Assembly: GCF_012516375.2 (NCBI RefSeq)
Contig: NZ_CP051204.2
Coordinates: 124,001 to 188,000 of the forward strand
From: Chitinophaga oryzae
Lineage (GTDB): Bacteria; Bacteroidota; Bacteroidia; Chitinophagales; Chitinophagaceae
Length of the DNA stretch: 64,000 nt
Direction: 5' to 3'
Of this stretch, positions 1 to 8,863 are shown piece by piece. The position numbers and the translations under genes were made by a program. Position 1 is the first letter of the stretch. Each line of letters begins with the position of its first letter. The notes below the pieces were generated by a model, which saw nothing but the letters and a program-made list of their open reading frames with translations, was not told the origin of the DNA and made no database searches.

Positions 1-1989
1 AAACAGCATCAGGGATAGCCCGGTGGCAAGGGTGTATACCGGTCTGCCGTCCGGCCATTTGGCGGACGCCATTTTTTCCCGGAGGGTGGCATTGTTGTCA
101 TCCGGGTTCTCTCCCACGCTGTAGAGGGTGGCCATGGTGCCCACAAATACTTCACGGGCGGCGAAAGATGTGATCAGCGCGATGCCTATTTTCCAGTCGA
201 AACCCAGGGGGCGGATAGCCGGTTCAATAGCATGGCCGAGGATGCCGGCATAGGAATGCGCCAGCTTTTCGGAGCGGAACTGGCGGTCCAGCTCTTCTGC
301 TTCAGGAGAGCCTTCCGGCGCCGCAGCGATCAGTTTCTCGTATTTGGCGTGCAGCGGCTCCATTCTGCCGGACGGCCCGTAAGAGGCCAGGAACCAGAGG
401 ACCACGGAGATGACCACGATCACTTTACCGGCGTCGGTGATAAATATCTTCGCTTTTTCCACCATGGTAGTACCTACGTTTTTCCAGCGGGGAGCGCGGT
501 AAACCGGCAGTTCCATAATGAAATAGCTTTTCTCCTGGATCTTTACAAACAGCTTCATCACGGCCGCAATCAGGATGGCCATAAAGAAACCGAGCAGGTA
601 GAGGCCCATCATTACAAGGCCCTGCAGGCCCAGGAAACCGAATATTCTTTTGTCGGGGATGACCAGCGCGATCATCATGGTATAGATAGGCAACCGCGCG
701 GAACAGCTCATAAGCGGTGTGACCAGTATGGTGATCAGGCGTTCTTTTTTGTTCTCGATGGTGCGGGTGGCCATGATAGCGGGAACCGCACAGGCCACGC
801 CACTGATCAGCGGCATCACGGATTTTCCGTTGAGCCCTACCTGCCGCATGAGGCGGTCGGTAAGGAAGCTGATACGCGCCATATAACCGGTGTCTTCCAG
901 CACGGTGATCAGGCCGAACAGGATCATGATCTGCGGAACGAATACCGCAAACCCGCTGATACCGGCGAGGATACCATTGACGAAGACGTCGGTGATCTTA
1001 TTGTCGGGCAGTACTTTTGTCAGCCAGCCGCTCAATTCGCCGAAACCAGCCTCGATGGCGTCCATTGGGTAGGAAGCCAGCCAGAAGATACTCTGGAACA
1101 GCAGGAACATCACTACCAGCAGGATAACATACCCCCAGAAACGGTGCAGCAGCAGGTCGTCAATTTTTTCGGAGCGCAGCTGCTTCTGCAGAGGGTCGGC
1201 TTCCACGACGGAACTTTTCATGATATGCTTGATACGGTTGTACCGCTGCATGATTTCTTCCGCCTGTACTTTTGTTTTATTGAACTGGTTGTTTTGAAGC
1301 GATTGCCGGATGGCCTGTTTCTGGCCTGCATTGAGGAAAGTCAGCTCTTCTGTGTTTACGGCAACATGCAGGGCGCCGTAATCGCTGCAGGAGGGCACTG
1401 CTTTTTTTACGTCCGCTATCACGTTTTCGGCTAACGCGGCATTGGAGATAAAATCGCGGGGGGCGGCGTTGTAGTTGCCGCGGGCGGTGAGTTCGATGAT
1501 TTTTTTCAGTTCGGACACCCCTTTGTTTTTGCGGGGGTTGATGGCTACCACCGGCACGCCCAGCTCTCTTTCCAGCCCGTCGATGTCTATTTCCACCCCT
1601 TTTTTGCGGGCGATGTCCATCATGGTGAGGGCGATGATCACCGGGAACTTGAGGTCGATAATCTGAGAGCAGAAGAGGAGGTTACGTTTCAGGTTGGAGG
1701 CATCGGCTACGATGATCACCATATCGGGGGCGTCTTCGTTTGCCGGATTAATCAGTACATCGTAAGTCACATATTCATCCGCACTTTTAGGGTACAGGCT
1801 GTACGTCCCCGGAAGGTCGATAATGTTGGCCGAAAGTCCCGAAACAATGTTGGCCGTTCCGGTTTTCTTGTCTACCGTCACCCCGGGAAAGTTGCTGACT
1901 TTCTGATTTAACCCGGTGAGTGCGTTAAAAAGGGAGCTTTTTCCACTATTAGGATTTCCTACCAGCGCGATGTTTATTGGTGCCTGCAT
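1..1989 (-). CDS. feoB: Ferrous iron transporter FeoB, C-terminus cut by window edge
   Basis: Imports Fe2+ across the inner membrane. The first 663 codons are present. The N-terminal G domain shows the P-loop GNPNSGKS (residues 11-18), a G2 region NFPGVTVD (33-40) and the G3 motif DLPG (58-61). Two Gate-type membrane regions follow from about residue 280 (segments around VILLVVMFLLF and the motif GVACAVPAIMATR). The G4 position reads TMMD rather than the usual NxxD. The ATG is at 1987-1989. The gene is the last minus-strand gene before the edge and is separated from pspC by a terminator. feoA is not adjacent; a lone feoA lies about 34 kb away. Family call is certain; the missing C-terminus should hold the second Gate half. 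Confidence 0.96.
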   Translation of the reverse strand, partial: MQAPINIALVGNPNSGKSSLFNALTGLNQKVSNFPGVTVDKKTGTANIVSGLSANIIDLPGTYSLYPKSADEYVTYDVLINPANEDAPDMVIIVADASNLKRNLLFCSQIIDLKFPVIIALTMMDIARKKGVEIDIDGLERELGVPVVAINPRKNKGVSELKKIIELTARGNYNAAPRDFISNAALAENVIADVKKAVPSCSDYGALHVAVNTEELTFLNAGQKQAIRQSLQNNQFNKTKVQAEEIMQRYNRIKHIMKSSVVEADPLQKQLRSEKIDDLLLHRFWGYVILLVVMFLLFQSIFWLASYPMDAIEAGFGELSGWLTKVLPDNKITDVFVNGILAGISGFAVFVPQIMILFGLITVLEDTGYMARISFLTDRLMRQVGLNGKSVMPLISGVACAVPAIMATRTIENKKERLITILVTPLMSCSARLPIYTMMIALVIPDKRIFGFLGLQGLVMMGLYLLGFFMAILIAAVMKLFVKIQEKSYFIMELPVYRAPRWKNVGTTMVEKAKIFITDAGKVIVVISVVLWFLASYGPSGRMEPLHAKYEKLIAAAPEGSPEAEELDRQFRSEKLAHSYAGILGHAIEPAIRPLGFDWKIGIALITSFAAREVFVGTMATLYSVGENPDDNNATLREKMASAKWPDGRPVYTLATGLSLMLF

Positions 1990-2072
1990 TCCTTATCTTA
2001 TCCTCTTTTTTAATGTTATGAGCCGAATACACAAAGTTAATCATTAATCTCCCCGGGTAATGATCGGATCGG

Positions 2073-2114
2073 GAAAAAAGAAGCGGGGCAGACCAGAAAG
2101 GCCTGCCCCGCTTC
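2073..2114 (-). terminator. Intrinsic terminator of the padR-pspC operon
   Basis: A perfect 12-bp inverted repeat (arms 2080-2091 and 2103-2114, 11-nt loop) is followed on the minus strand by a run of T (2074-2079). It sits between the pspC stop and the feoB start. Confidence 0.85.
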
Positions 2115-2139
2115 CATTAAAATGGCGGAAAATATATAA

Positions 2140-3819
2140 CTATCTGTGTGTAGTGTCGTTACCTTTATAATGGTAGACTGCTTCCGTGGAATCCCGTTCA
2201 TTTCTGGCGGGGGCCGATTCATCGATCACTCCATCGGGCGTCATTTTCAGACGGGTATGGTTTCGGTCGTTATCGTCATCCACATCGATATACCAGTCAT
2301 CATCGTTGTAGCGGCGGCCGTACCTGTCGAAGGAGAAGTGGCGGTAGATGTCGTCATCCACTTCGAGGTTTTTGCCTACCGGCACTTTCACGACCATCAC
2401 CAGGCGCTGGCCACGGAAGGTGGAGTGAGGCGGCAGGGAGAACCCTTCGGGGATATACAGCACGGAGTCTTCCTGTCTGAGGTTGAAGCGGATATCGCTG
2501 GCCAGGCTGTTGGCCTGTGACAGGGTGCGGCCCTGAGAGTAGCGGAACAGTTCCACGCCGAAGCTGTCAGTGGCGCTTTTCTCTATCCTGAGTTTCACGA
2601 TGTTGATCATAGTGGTATCGTCTGCCACGATCAGGTTGTCATCGAACCAGCTGAAGTCGTCGTTATTGAAGATCCCGGGCGCCACGCGGAGCGTCAGTTT
2701 ATTATGGGAAGGCTGTTGAATGGCCACTTTTTCCGGGGGCAGGTTACTGCGCCTTCTGAAGTCTTTGGCCAGGGAAGCGCCTACGATGCCGGCGAACACG
2801 AGGCCCAGCAGCCAGAGGAAGCTCAGGGAGTAACCAGCGTAGCGGTTGCCCTGTTTCATTCCGGTCAGCTTACGGACAAGGAAGATCACCAGCGCTACCA
2901 CGGGAATACCGAGCAACAGCACCAGGGCAGGCCAGAACAGGTAGCTCTGCACGGAGTGGGCGGTGAGCAGGAAATTTTTCAGGGGGAAGAGGGCCGCAGA
3001 AGAAATGGCGATCGCTATCCCTGTAACGATCAGGCAGATCAGTATCACTACTGCGAGGAAGTAAAAGAATCCTTTGGTGACGAACACCAGTACTTTTCCC
3101 AACCCGTTGACGAGGTTTACAAAAAAGCGTTCCAGATCATTACCCACCTGCTTTCCACGGCCCTGCGAAAAATTTTGGAAATCTTTTCCTACGTTTTTCC
3201 CAACATTTTTCATCTGGTCCTTCATATTGTTCAGCTCTTCCTGAATAGTGGTTTTAATATTATTCAGGTCCACCTTTTCACCGCGCATTTCCAGTTTCTC
3301 TGCGGCGGTATCCGCAGACGGGGTGGCTACCCACAGGATGAAGTATACCAGTACACCGGTACCGAAGCCGCCGATGGCCAACAGGACGAAGATGACACGG
3401 AAGATCACCGGATCTACATTGAAGTACGCGCCCAGGCCACCGCACACGCCACTCAGCACCTTGTTGTCCGGATCACGGTAAAACCGTTTGCGGGGTCGCG
3501 GCATATAATAAGCTTCATCGTTGGATGTCTGGGATTGCGCACCGCTGCCGGCCGGCGCGTCGTCAAACTGCTCCGGCGTGCCCATGGATACTTTTACAGC
3601 AGCCACGTCTTCGTCGGTAATGCAGTGAGCGCCTTTCTTCAGCTTATCCTGGAACAGCTCCGCAATGCGGCTTTCGATGTCGGCCACAATTTCTTCGCCA
3701 CCCTCTTCTTTGGAGAAGTAGCTCTTGAGGCTGTCCAGGTACTGGCGCAACAGCTCGTAGGCGCTATCCTCGATGGGAATCAGCCGACTCGACAGGTTTA
3801 TGTTGATAATCTTTTTCAT
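2140..3819 (-). CDS. PspC-domain membrane protein with HAAS-like N-terminus
   Basis: 559 aa. Residues 1-90 form a soluble helical domain resembling the HAAS/DUF1700 type found in proteins controlled by PadR regulators. Residues 112-168 are a clear PspC domain (SGVCGGLGAYFNVDP followed by a membrane segment). Three more membrane segments lie around residues 245-280, 300-325 and 345-365. The last 180 residues are a hydrophilic, probably beta-rich domain with an Asp-rich patch (DDDWYIDVDDDNDRN). It follows padR by 37 bp, so the two are probably cotranscribed, and the regulator probably controls it. PspC family members sense or buffer envelope stress; that role is inferred here. No substrate or partner can be read from the sequence. 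Confidence 0.88.
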   Translation of the reverse strand: MKKIININLSSRLIPIEDSAYELLRQYLDSLKSYFSKEEGGEEIVADIESRIAELFQDKLKKGAHCITDEDVAAVKVSMGTPEQFDDAPAGSGAQSQTSNDEAYYMPRPRKRFYRDPDNKVLSGVCGGLGAYFNVDPVIFRVIFVLLAIGGFGTGVLVYFILWVATPSADTAAEKLEMRGEKVDLNNIKTTIQEELNNMKDQMKNVGKNVGKDFQNFSQGRGKQVGNDLERFFVNLVNGLGKVLVFVTKGFFYFLAVVILICLIVTGIAIAISSAALFPLKNFLLTAHSVQSYLFWPALVLLLGIPVVALVIFLVRKLTGMKQGNRYAGYSLSFLWLLGLVFAGIVGASLAKDFRRRSNLPPEKVAIQQPSHNKLTLRVAPGIFNNDDFSWFDDNLIVADDTTMINIVKLRIEKSATDSFGVELFRYSQGRTLSQANSLASDIRFNLRQEDSVLYIPEGFSLPPHSTFRGQRLVMVVKVPVGKNLEVDDDIYRHFSFDRYGRRYNDDDWYIDVDDDNDRNHTRLKMTPDGVIDESAPARNERDSTEAVYHYKGNDTTHR

Positions 3820-3856
3820 TTGTTGGTTCTTTTAGATTTTAGGTTTAGGTATATCG

Positions 3857-4198
3857 CTACAGCGGTGCGCTGTTTTGTTGTGTTAACTGATGGACCGCGT
3901 TGGCCAGTTCGTTCCAGGTACTTTCCAGTTCCCGGTAAAAGGTTTCCCCTTTGTCGGTCATGGAAAAATATTTCCGCGGGGGGCCTGAGCTGCTTTCCAC
4001 CCATCTGTAGGTGAGCAACTCTGCGTTTTTCAGCCGTGTCAGTAAGGGATATAAGGTACCCTCCAGGATGTCCAGCTTTGCCTCTTTCATCTTTTCTATG
4101 ATGTCTGACGGGTAAGCTTCTCCTTGCTTGATCACGGACAGAATGCAAAATTCCAGCACTCCCTTCCGCATCTGTGACTGTGTGTTATCAATATTCAT
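3857..4198 (-). CDS. PadR family transcriptional regulator
   Basis: 113 aa, the normal size for a short PadR protein. The winged-helix region contains the family signature EGTLYPLLTRLKNAELL followed by the wing (residues about 45-85), then a short C-terminal dimerisation helix. PadR proteins are usually repressors of the adjacent operon. It is first in the operon with the PspC-domain gene, and a Bacteroidota-type promoter lies 84 bp upstream, so autoregulation is likely. An overlapping reading of the same bases in another frame (to 3816) is a shadow. Confidence 0.93.
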   Translation of the reverse strand: MNIDNTQSQMRKGVLEFCILSVIKQGEAYPSDIIEKMKEAKLDILEGTLYPLLTRLKNAELLTYRWVESSSGPPRKYFSMTDKGETFYRELESTWNELANAVHQLTQQNSAPL

Positions 4199-4564
4199 GG
4201 CAAGTGAGCTTTAATTTATAAATGGTGGTTTTTGATTTGTATCCGTTGAAGACTTGTACACCTTCCTTCAACTTTACAATACAAAAATAGGAATTATTTA
4301 CTACTATGCAATACACAATACCATAGAAAGCAAAATAACTTGTTTTGAACATTACCGCAAAAACGCATCAAACCCAATGCAGTCGGGCATCTTCCGAAAA
4401 AAAGACAATAGAAGTCGAACAAAATATTGTGATGAACGGCAAATATTAAGGATAAATGGAAAACAAGGGTTTTCAGGGCTTTTTAAGGCAGCCGGTCATC
4501 ACTAATTCCTTTAACATTTTTTTAATTACCGTAACTTAGCATATATGGTTTTGCTCATTTACTT
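4199..4564. other. Divergent intergenic region between padR and the small anchored protein
   Basis: 365 AT-rich bases without a convincing gene. It contains the padR promoter and, at its right end, the plus-strand -7 element TACTTTTG (4560-4567) ahead of the next gene. No repeat or RNA gene was seen. Confidence 0.5.
4282..4311 (-). promoter_or_regulatory. Promoter of padR-pspC operon
   Basis: On the minus strand TATTTTTG (4289-4282) fits the Bacteroidota -7 element TAnnTTTG, with TTG (4311-4309) exactly 19 nt upstream as the -33 element. Transcription would begin near 4276 and give a leader of about 75 nt. Confidence 0.65.
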
Positions 4565-4567
4565 TTG
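4560..4567 (+). promoter_or_regulatory. Candidate -7 promoter element of the 97-aa protein gene
   Basis: TACTTTTG matches TAnnTTTG. No good -33 TTG lies 19-21 nt upstream. The element overlaps an upstream TTG codon (4565), which argues that translation starts at the later ATG (4586). Confidence 0.4.
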
Positions 4568-4585
4568 TATCAGCAGTTAATACAC

Positions 4586-4879
4586 ATGAAGAAAATTATC
4601 GGCATATTCCTTTTGGGTCTTATGATCTCCCAATTCCTCCCGATCAAGGAGGTAGGAAAGCTGCTGTTTAATAATCAGATTGTAGAAGAGCATCCTGTTG
4701 ACGCAGCAGGAGACCATGTAAAAATTGCCAAGGAATTAAAATTCTGCAAGCAATTTGACGCACTGCAGTTCAACCCAATATTACTGATCGGCGTTTTGCA
4801 CCCTCTTTTGATGGAGGATATACCCAGCAACCCAGCCCAGGAAATACACGCCCCTCCTCCTAACGCTTTTATGGCGTAA
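4586..4879 (+). CDS. Small membrane-anchored protein of unknown function
   Basis: 97 aa from the ATG at 4586; an in-frame TTG at 4565 lies inside the probable promoter and is rejected. Residues 4-20 (IIGIFLLGLMISQFLPI) form one hydrophobic signal-anchor segment. The rest is polar, with no cysteine pair or recognised motif beyond a single Cys (KFCKQF), and the C-terminus is Pro-rich. It precedes the SulP-carbonic anhydrase genes on the same strand, with a gap of 219 bp. I do not recognise the family. Confidence 0.6.
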   Translation: MKKIIGIFLLGLMISQFLPIKEVGKLLFNNQIVEEHPVDAAGDHVKIAKELKFCKQFDALQFNPILLIGVLHPLLMEDIPSNPAQEIHAPPPNAFMA

Positions 4880-5098
4880 ACACCTTTAGCTACTGTTAAT
4901 ACAGTCAGCTTGATATTTCTATCTATTTACTATAAGCATTTATTTCTCAGGCCTTCCAGGGACATCGTGTGTCGTGTATCCAATAACGTGATACCCGCGG
5001 TGAAATCCCCAAGGGAACGTTGGCTGTAATTATTTCCGCGGTGGTGGCGCAGGCTGCTGTCCGGTATTGCGATCCTTGAACGCAAAAAGCATTTTTTT

Positions 5099-6748
5099 AT
5101 GAACAAGCAAACTTCGTTATTCTCCAATATTAAGGGGGACTTTTCTGCAGGTCTCGTTGTTTTCCTCATCGCCGTGCCGTTGTGTCTGGGCATTGCCCTG
5201 GCCTCCGGCGCGCCGCTCTTCTCCGGTATGATCGCCGGTATTGTCGGCGGATTGGTGATCGGGTTTTTCAGCGGCTCCCAGTTGAGCGTGAGCGGCCCGG
5301 CGGCAGGTCTTACTGCCATTGTGCTGACCGCCATCACCAAACTGGGCGCATTCGATATCTTCCTGTTGGCAGTAGTGATCGGCGGCGGTCTGCAACTGAT
5401 CCTCGGCCTCATTAAAGCGGGAACAGTGGCTAACTATTTCCCCTCCAATGTGATTACCGGTATGCTGTCAGCGATTGGTATTATTATCATCCTGAAACAG
5501 CTTCCCCATGCCTTCGGTTATGATGCCGAAACAGAAGGCAGCATTGCTTTCTTCCAGGCCGACGGGGAAAATACTTTCAGCGCGCTGTTGTCTACCCTTA
5601 ATCACATCAGCATCGGTGCAACTATTATCACCCTCGTATCCATTCTTATCATTCTGTACTGGAGCAAGATTCCAAAAGTAAGCGTAGTGCCCGCACCGCT
5701 CGTTGCCGTAATAGCCGGCATTCTGCTGAACCGCGTCTTTGCCGGCAGCGAAGTGCTGGCCCTGGGTGCCAACCACCTGGTAAACCTGCCGGTGCCGCAG
5801 TCATTCGACGATTTCCTCGGACAGTTCACCTTCCCGCGCTTCAGCGCCATCACCGACAAAGAGGTGTGGATCACCGCGCTGACAATTGCGATCGTGGCCT
5901 CTGTGGAAACACTGCTCAATGTGGAGGCTACTGACAAGCTGGACCCGCTGAAACGTCACACCTCTCCTAACCGGGAGCTGAAAGCGCAGGGTATCGGCAA
6001 CATCGTGAGCGGCCTTATCGGCGGTCTGCCCATTACTTCTGTTATCGTGCGCTCCAGCGCCAACATTAACGCCGGCGGCCGTACGAAAATGTCTACCATG
6101 ATACATGGTTCGCTCCTGTTGATCTGTGCGGCCCTGATTCCCATGGTGCTCAATATGATCCCGCTGGCGACCCTGGCAGCCGTACTGCTGGTAACCGGTT
6201 ATAAACTGTGTAAACTGAAGGTGTTCAAAGAGATGTTCAAAAACGGCAAATACCAGTGGGTCCCCTTTGTGGCCACCGTTGTCGCCATCGTATTCACCGA
6301 CCTGCTGATCGGTATTGGTATCGGTATGGCCGTGAGCGTACTGGCCATTCTCCGGGGTAATATGAAAAGCTCATATTATTTCCGCAAAGAGAAATACCAG
6401 ACCGGCGACAGCATCCGCCTGGAACTGGCGCAGGAAGTGTCTTTCCTCAACAAAGCCAGCATCCTGCTTACCCTGGACCACCTGCCTGCAGACACCACCG
6501 TGGTGATAGACGCCCAGAAAACGGCTTATATCGACTTCGATGTGCTGCAAACCATCCGGGAATTTAAAGACATCAAGGCGCCACAGAAAAATATTACTGT
6601 CATCCTCACCGGGTTTAAGGACGTATACAAAATACCTAACACCCCCGGGAGTCTTGTAGAAGAGCATGCCCGCAGAGCCGACGGACATGTGCACACTATT
6701 GCAGCTGGTAATCACAAGGAATTACTGAAAGAATTACAGTTGAACTAA
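5099..6748 (+). CDS. SulP family inorganic anion (probable bicarbonate) transporter
   Basis: 549 aa. It shows the SulP signature PLCLGIALASGAPLFSGMIAG near the N-terminus, about ten or more membrane segments up to residue 420, and a C-terminal cytoplasmic STAS-like domain (about 435-545, with VVIDAQKTAYIDFDVL). SulP proteins move sulfate, bicarbonate or other anions, usually with Na+ or H+. The next gene, 84 bp downstream on the same strand, is a beta-carbonic anhydrase, a pairing known for bicarbonate-type SulP transporters. Bicarbonate as substrate is therefore the preferred inference, but sulfate cannot be excluded. The start ATG at 5099 directly precedes the conserved N-terminus. Confidence 0.92.
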   Translation: MNKQTSLFSNIKGDFSAGLVVFLIAVPLCLGIALASGAPLFSGMIAGIVGGLVIGFFSGSQLSVSGPAAGLTAIVLTAITKLGAFDIFLLAVVIGGGLQLILGLIKAGTVANYFPSNVITGMLSAIGIIIILKQLPHAFGYDAETEGSIAFFQADGENTFSALLSTLNHISIGATIITLVSILIILYWSKIPKVSVVPAPLVAVIAGILLNRVFAGSEVLALGANHLVNLPVPQSFDDFLGQFTFPRFSAITDKEVWITALTIAIVASVETLLNVEATDKLDPLKRHTSPNRELKAQGIGNIVSGLIGGLPITSVIVRSSANINAGGRTKMSTMIHGSLLLICAALIPMVLNMIPLATLAAVLLVTGYKLCKLKVFKEMFKNGKYQWVPFVATVVAIVFTDLLIGIGIGMAVSVLAILRGNMKSSYYFRKEKYQTGDSIRLELAQEVSFLNKASILLTLDHLPADTTVVIDAQKTAYIDFDVLQTIREFKDIKAPQKNITVILTGFKDVYKIPNTPGSLVEEHARRADGHVHTIAAGNHKELLKELQLN

Positions 6749-6832
6749 AATGGCTTATAGCGTAAATAAGAGGCAAGAGAACCGGAAACCATGCACTCTT
6801 CCTCCTTCATTCACCCAACAAAACGAACAATC

Positions 6833-7507
6833 ATGAAAACATTGAATAAAGTATCTCAGAGTGAAATTACACCAGGACAAGCTTTGGAATTATTGAAATC
6901 AGGCAATCTCCGTTTTGTGGATAACCTCCGCATCAACCGTAACCTGCTGCAGATGGTCAACGACACCCGCGACGGTCAGTGGCCGATGGCTGCCATCGTG
7001 AGCTGCATGGACTCCCGTACGTCTGCGGAACTGATCTTCGATCAGGGCCTCGGCGATATCTTCAGCATCCGCCTCGCGGGCGCTGTTATCTCCGATAACG
7101 TGCTCGGAAGCCTGGAGTACGCCTGTAAAGCTGCCGGCTCCAAATTTATCGTAGTGCTGGGGCATACCAAATGCGGCGCTATCTGCGGCGCCTGCGACGC
7201 TGTGGAAATGGGTAACCTCACCGGTCTGCTCAATAAAATCACGCCGTCTGTGTTTGCAGAAAAAACCGTTACCGAAAACCGGACTTCTAAAAATCCGGAG
7301 TTTGTGCACGCGGTGACCAACATCCACATCGAACGCTCCGTGCAGGCTATTATGGAACAAAGCCATATCCTGCGCGACATGATCCTGAAAGGTGATGTGG
7401 GCATCATCGGCGCCATGTACAACGTGGAAACCGGTATTGTCGACTTTATGGAACATACGCTGATCCTGAATAACGACAAAAAAGCGGCTCCAGCCATGGC
7501 CGTTTAA
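6833..7507 (+). CDS. Beta-class carbonic anhydrase
   Basis: 224 aa from the ATG at 6833, chosen over an upstream in-frame ATG (6791) because conserved sequence starts here. Zinc ligands and the Asp/Arg dyad are visible: C58-x-D60-x-R62 (SCMDSR) and H111-x2-C114 (GHTKCGAICGA). The enzyme interconverts CO2 and bicarbonate in the cytoplasm. Its position behind SulP suggests that the imported bicarbonate is its substrate or product. A long hairpin and an inverted repeat follow the stop. Confidence 0.95.
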   Translation: MKTLNKVSQSEITPGQALELLKSGNLRFVDNLRINRNLLQMVNDTRDGQWPMAAIVSCMDSRTSAELIFDQGLGDIFSIRLAGAVISDNVLGSLEYACKAAGSKFIVVLGHTKCGAICGACDAVEMGNLTGLLNKITPSVFAEKTVTENRTSKNPEFVHAVTNIHIERSVQAIMEQSHILRDMILKGDVGIIGAMYNVETGIVDFMEHTLILNNDKKAAPAMAV

Positions 7508-7550
7508 TAAAAAGTCTCCTCAGGAGGAGACGTATGTTTGCTTGTGATAT

Positions 7551-7624
7551 TAATGGGGCGGAGATAACCAAGCCAGGCCGGTTTTTATAGGGGTACCTGT
7601 CTGGCGGTTATCGAAGCCCCATTA
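7551..7624. terminator. Long composite hairpin between convergent genes
   Basis: Three stacked stems: 7551-7559 with 7616-7624 (9 bp), 7563-7569 with 7606-7612 (7 bp) and 7572-7576 with 7601-7605 (5 bp), separated by a 3x3 internal loop and a 2-nt bulge. The loop is 24 nt. It lies between the carbonic anhydrase stop and the aminotransferase stop. There is no strong T-run, so a bidirectional terminator or RNA-stability element is inferred. A smaller perfect hairpin (GTCTCCT/AGGAGAC, 7514-7531) lies just before it. Confidence 0.55.
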
Positions 7625-7630
7625 TATTTT

Positions 7631-7723
7631 GTCATTTGGCTATTTGTTTATGTGATATTTGGCGGGCCGTTAAGAAATCTACCTCCTTAACACAATATCC
7701 AAATATCAAAATAAACAAATGAC
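7631..7723. repeat. Inverted repeat of ATTTGG-type degenerate words
   Basis: The left arm (GTCATTTG...TTTAT...GATATTTGG, 7631-7662) pairs with the right arm (CCAAATATC...ATAAACAAATGAC, 7699-7723), enclosing an inner GTTAAG/CTTAAC stem. It ends in the aminotransferase stop codon. The same words recur at 58921-59090. Confidence 0.6.
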
Positions 7724-8856
7724 TAAATGTTTTTCAGGCGTGCTGCCGCCTGTTCCAGCGTTGTTTCTTTTTTGGCAAAACAGAAACGGACTACATGATC
7801 ATCTTTTCCGTCATGATAGAAAGCGGAAACAGGAATAGCCGCCACCCCAAATTCTTTCGTCAGCCGGATAGCAAATTCTTTGTCCCCTTCCCCGGAGATC
7901 CCGTCGTACCGCATCAGCTGAAAGTAGCTTCCCTGGCTGGCCAGCGGGGTAAACCGCGATCCGTTCATTAATTCCAGGAAATAATCCCTTTTCTGCTGAT
8001 AAAATGCCGGCAGTTCCAGGTAGTGGGCGGGCGTTTCCAGGAATTCCGCCAGGCCGTACTGCATTGGCGTGTTCACAGAAAAACAAAGGTACTGGTGCAC
8101 TTTGCGGTATTCTTTCATCAGGTGTTCCGGCGCCACACAGTAACCCATTTTCCAGCCGGTGTTATGAAATACTTTTCCGAAAGAAAATACGACAAAACTG
8201 TTTTTGTAAATCGCCGGGTAGCGTAACACGCTGAGATGGCGGGCGCCGTCGAAAACCAGGTGCTCATACACTTCATCGGATAATACCAGCAGGTTGTGTT
8301 CCGCCACCAACTTTTCCAGTTCGGCCATATCTTCTTCACGGAGGATGCTGCCCGTAGGGTTGTGAGGGGTGTTGACCATGATCATGCGGGTGCGGGGTGT
8401 TATTTTCCGGCGCACCTCCTGCCAGTCGATCCGGTAGTCCGGGAAAGACAGCGGTATCAGGACCGGCTTGCCACCGTTGACCAGCACATTGGGGATATAG
8501 CTGTCGTATGCCGGTTCGAAAATGATCACTTCATCACCCGGATGAATATACGTGGCAATCGCCGTATAGATGGCGTAAGTGCCGCCGGGGGTGATGGTGA
8601 TCTCCGTATCGGGGTTGACGGACTGCTGGTAAAGTCCCCTGATTTTGGCGGCGATGGCGGTGCGGAGCTGCATCAGGCCGGGCATGGGCGCATATTGGTT
8701 ATGTCCCTGCTGCATGGCCTGGTTGACCATTTCCTTCAGTTCATCGCTGCAATCGTAGTCGGGAAAGCCCTGTGAGAGGTTGATCGCTTTATGTTCCGCT
8801 GCCAGGGCAGACATTACGGAAAAAATGGTGGTTCCTGTGTGAGGTAATTTGGACAT
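7723..8856 (-). CDS. ybdL: PLP-dependent aminotransferase, methionine aminotransferase type
   Basis: 377 aa, fold-type I class I/II aminotransferase. Visible landmarks are LSQGFPDYDC (residues 27-36), NTPHNPTG (162-169), the Asp-Glu-Val-Tyr block SDEVYEHL (193-200) and the Schiff-base lysine K228 in SFGKVFHNTGW. The opening SQGFPDY and the overall spacing resemble YbdL of E. coli, which transaminates methionine and some aromatic amino acids with 2-oxo acids. No operon partner: manC lies 121 bp upstream on the same strand behind a repeat. Substrate specificity is inferred; kynurenine aminotransferase-like activity is the main alternative. Confidence 0.88.
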   Translation of the reverse strand: MSKLPHTGTTIFSVMSALAAEHKAINLSQGFPDYDCSDELKEMVNQAMQQGHNQYAPMPGLMQLRTAIAAKIRGLYQQSVNPDTEITITPGGTYAIYTAIATYIHPGDEVIIFEPAYDSYIPNVLVNGGKPVLIPLSFPDYRIDWQEVRRKITPRTRMIMVNTPHNPTGSILREEDMAELEKLVAEHNLLVLSDEVYEHLVFDGARHLSVLRYPAIYKNSFVVFSFGKVFHNTGWKMGYCVAPEHLMKEYRKVHQYLCFSVNTPMQYGLAEFLETPAHYLELPAFYQQKRDYFLELMNGSRFTPLASQGSYFQLMRYDGISGEGDKEFAIRLTKEFGVAAIPVSAFYHDGKDDHVVRFCFAKKETTLEQAAARLKNI

Positions 8857-8863
8857 ACAAAAT

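Noticed and set aside
232..1434. 400-aa plus-strand frame opposite feoB
   Set aside because: Shadow of feoB: His/Gln/Asp-rich composition typical of antisense frames.
2704..4014. 436-aa plus-strand frame opposite pspC/padR
   Set aside because: Antisense shadow of two clear genes.
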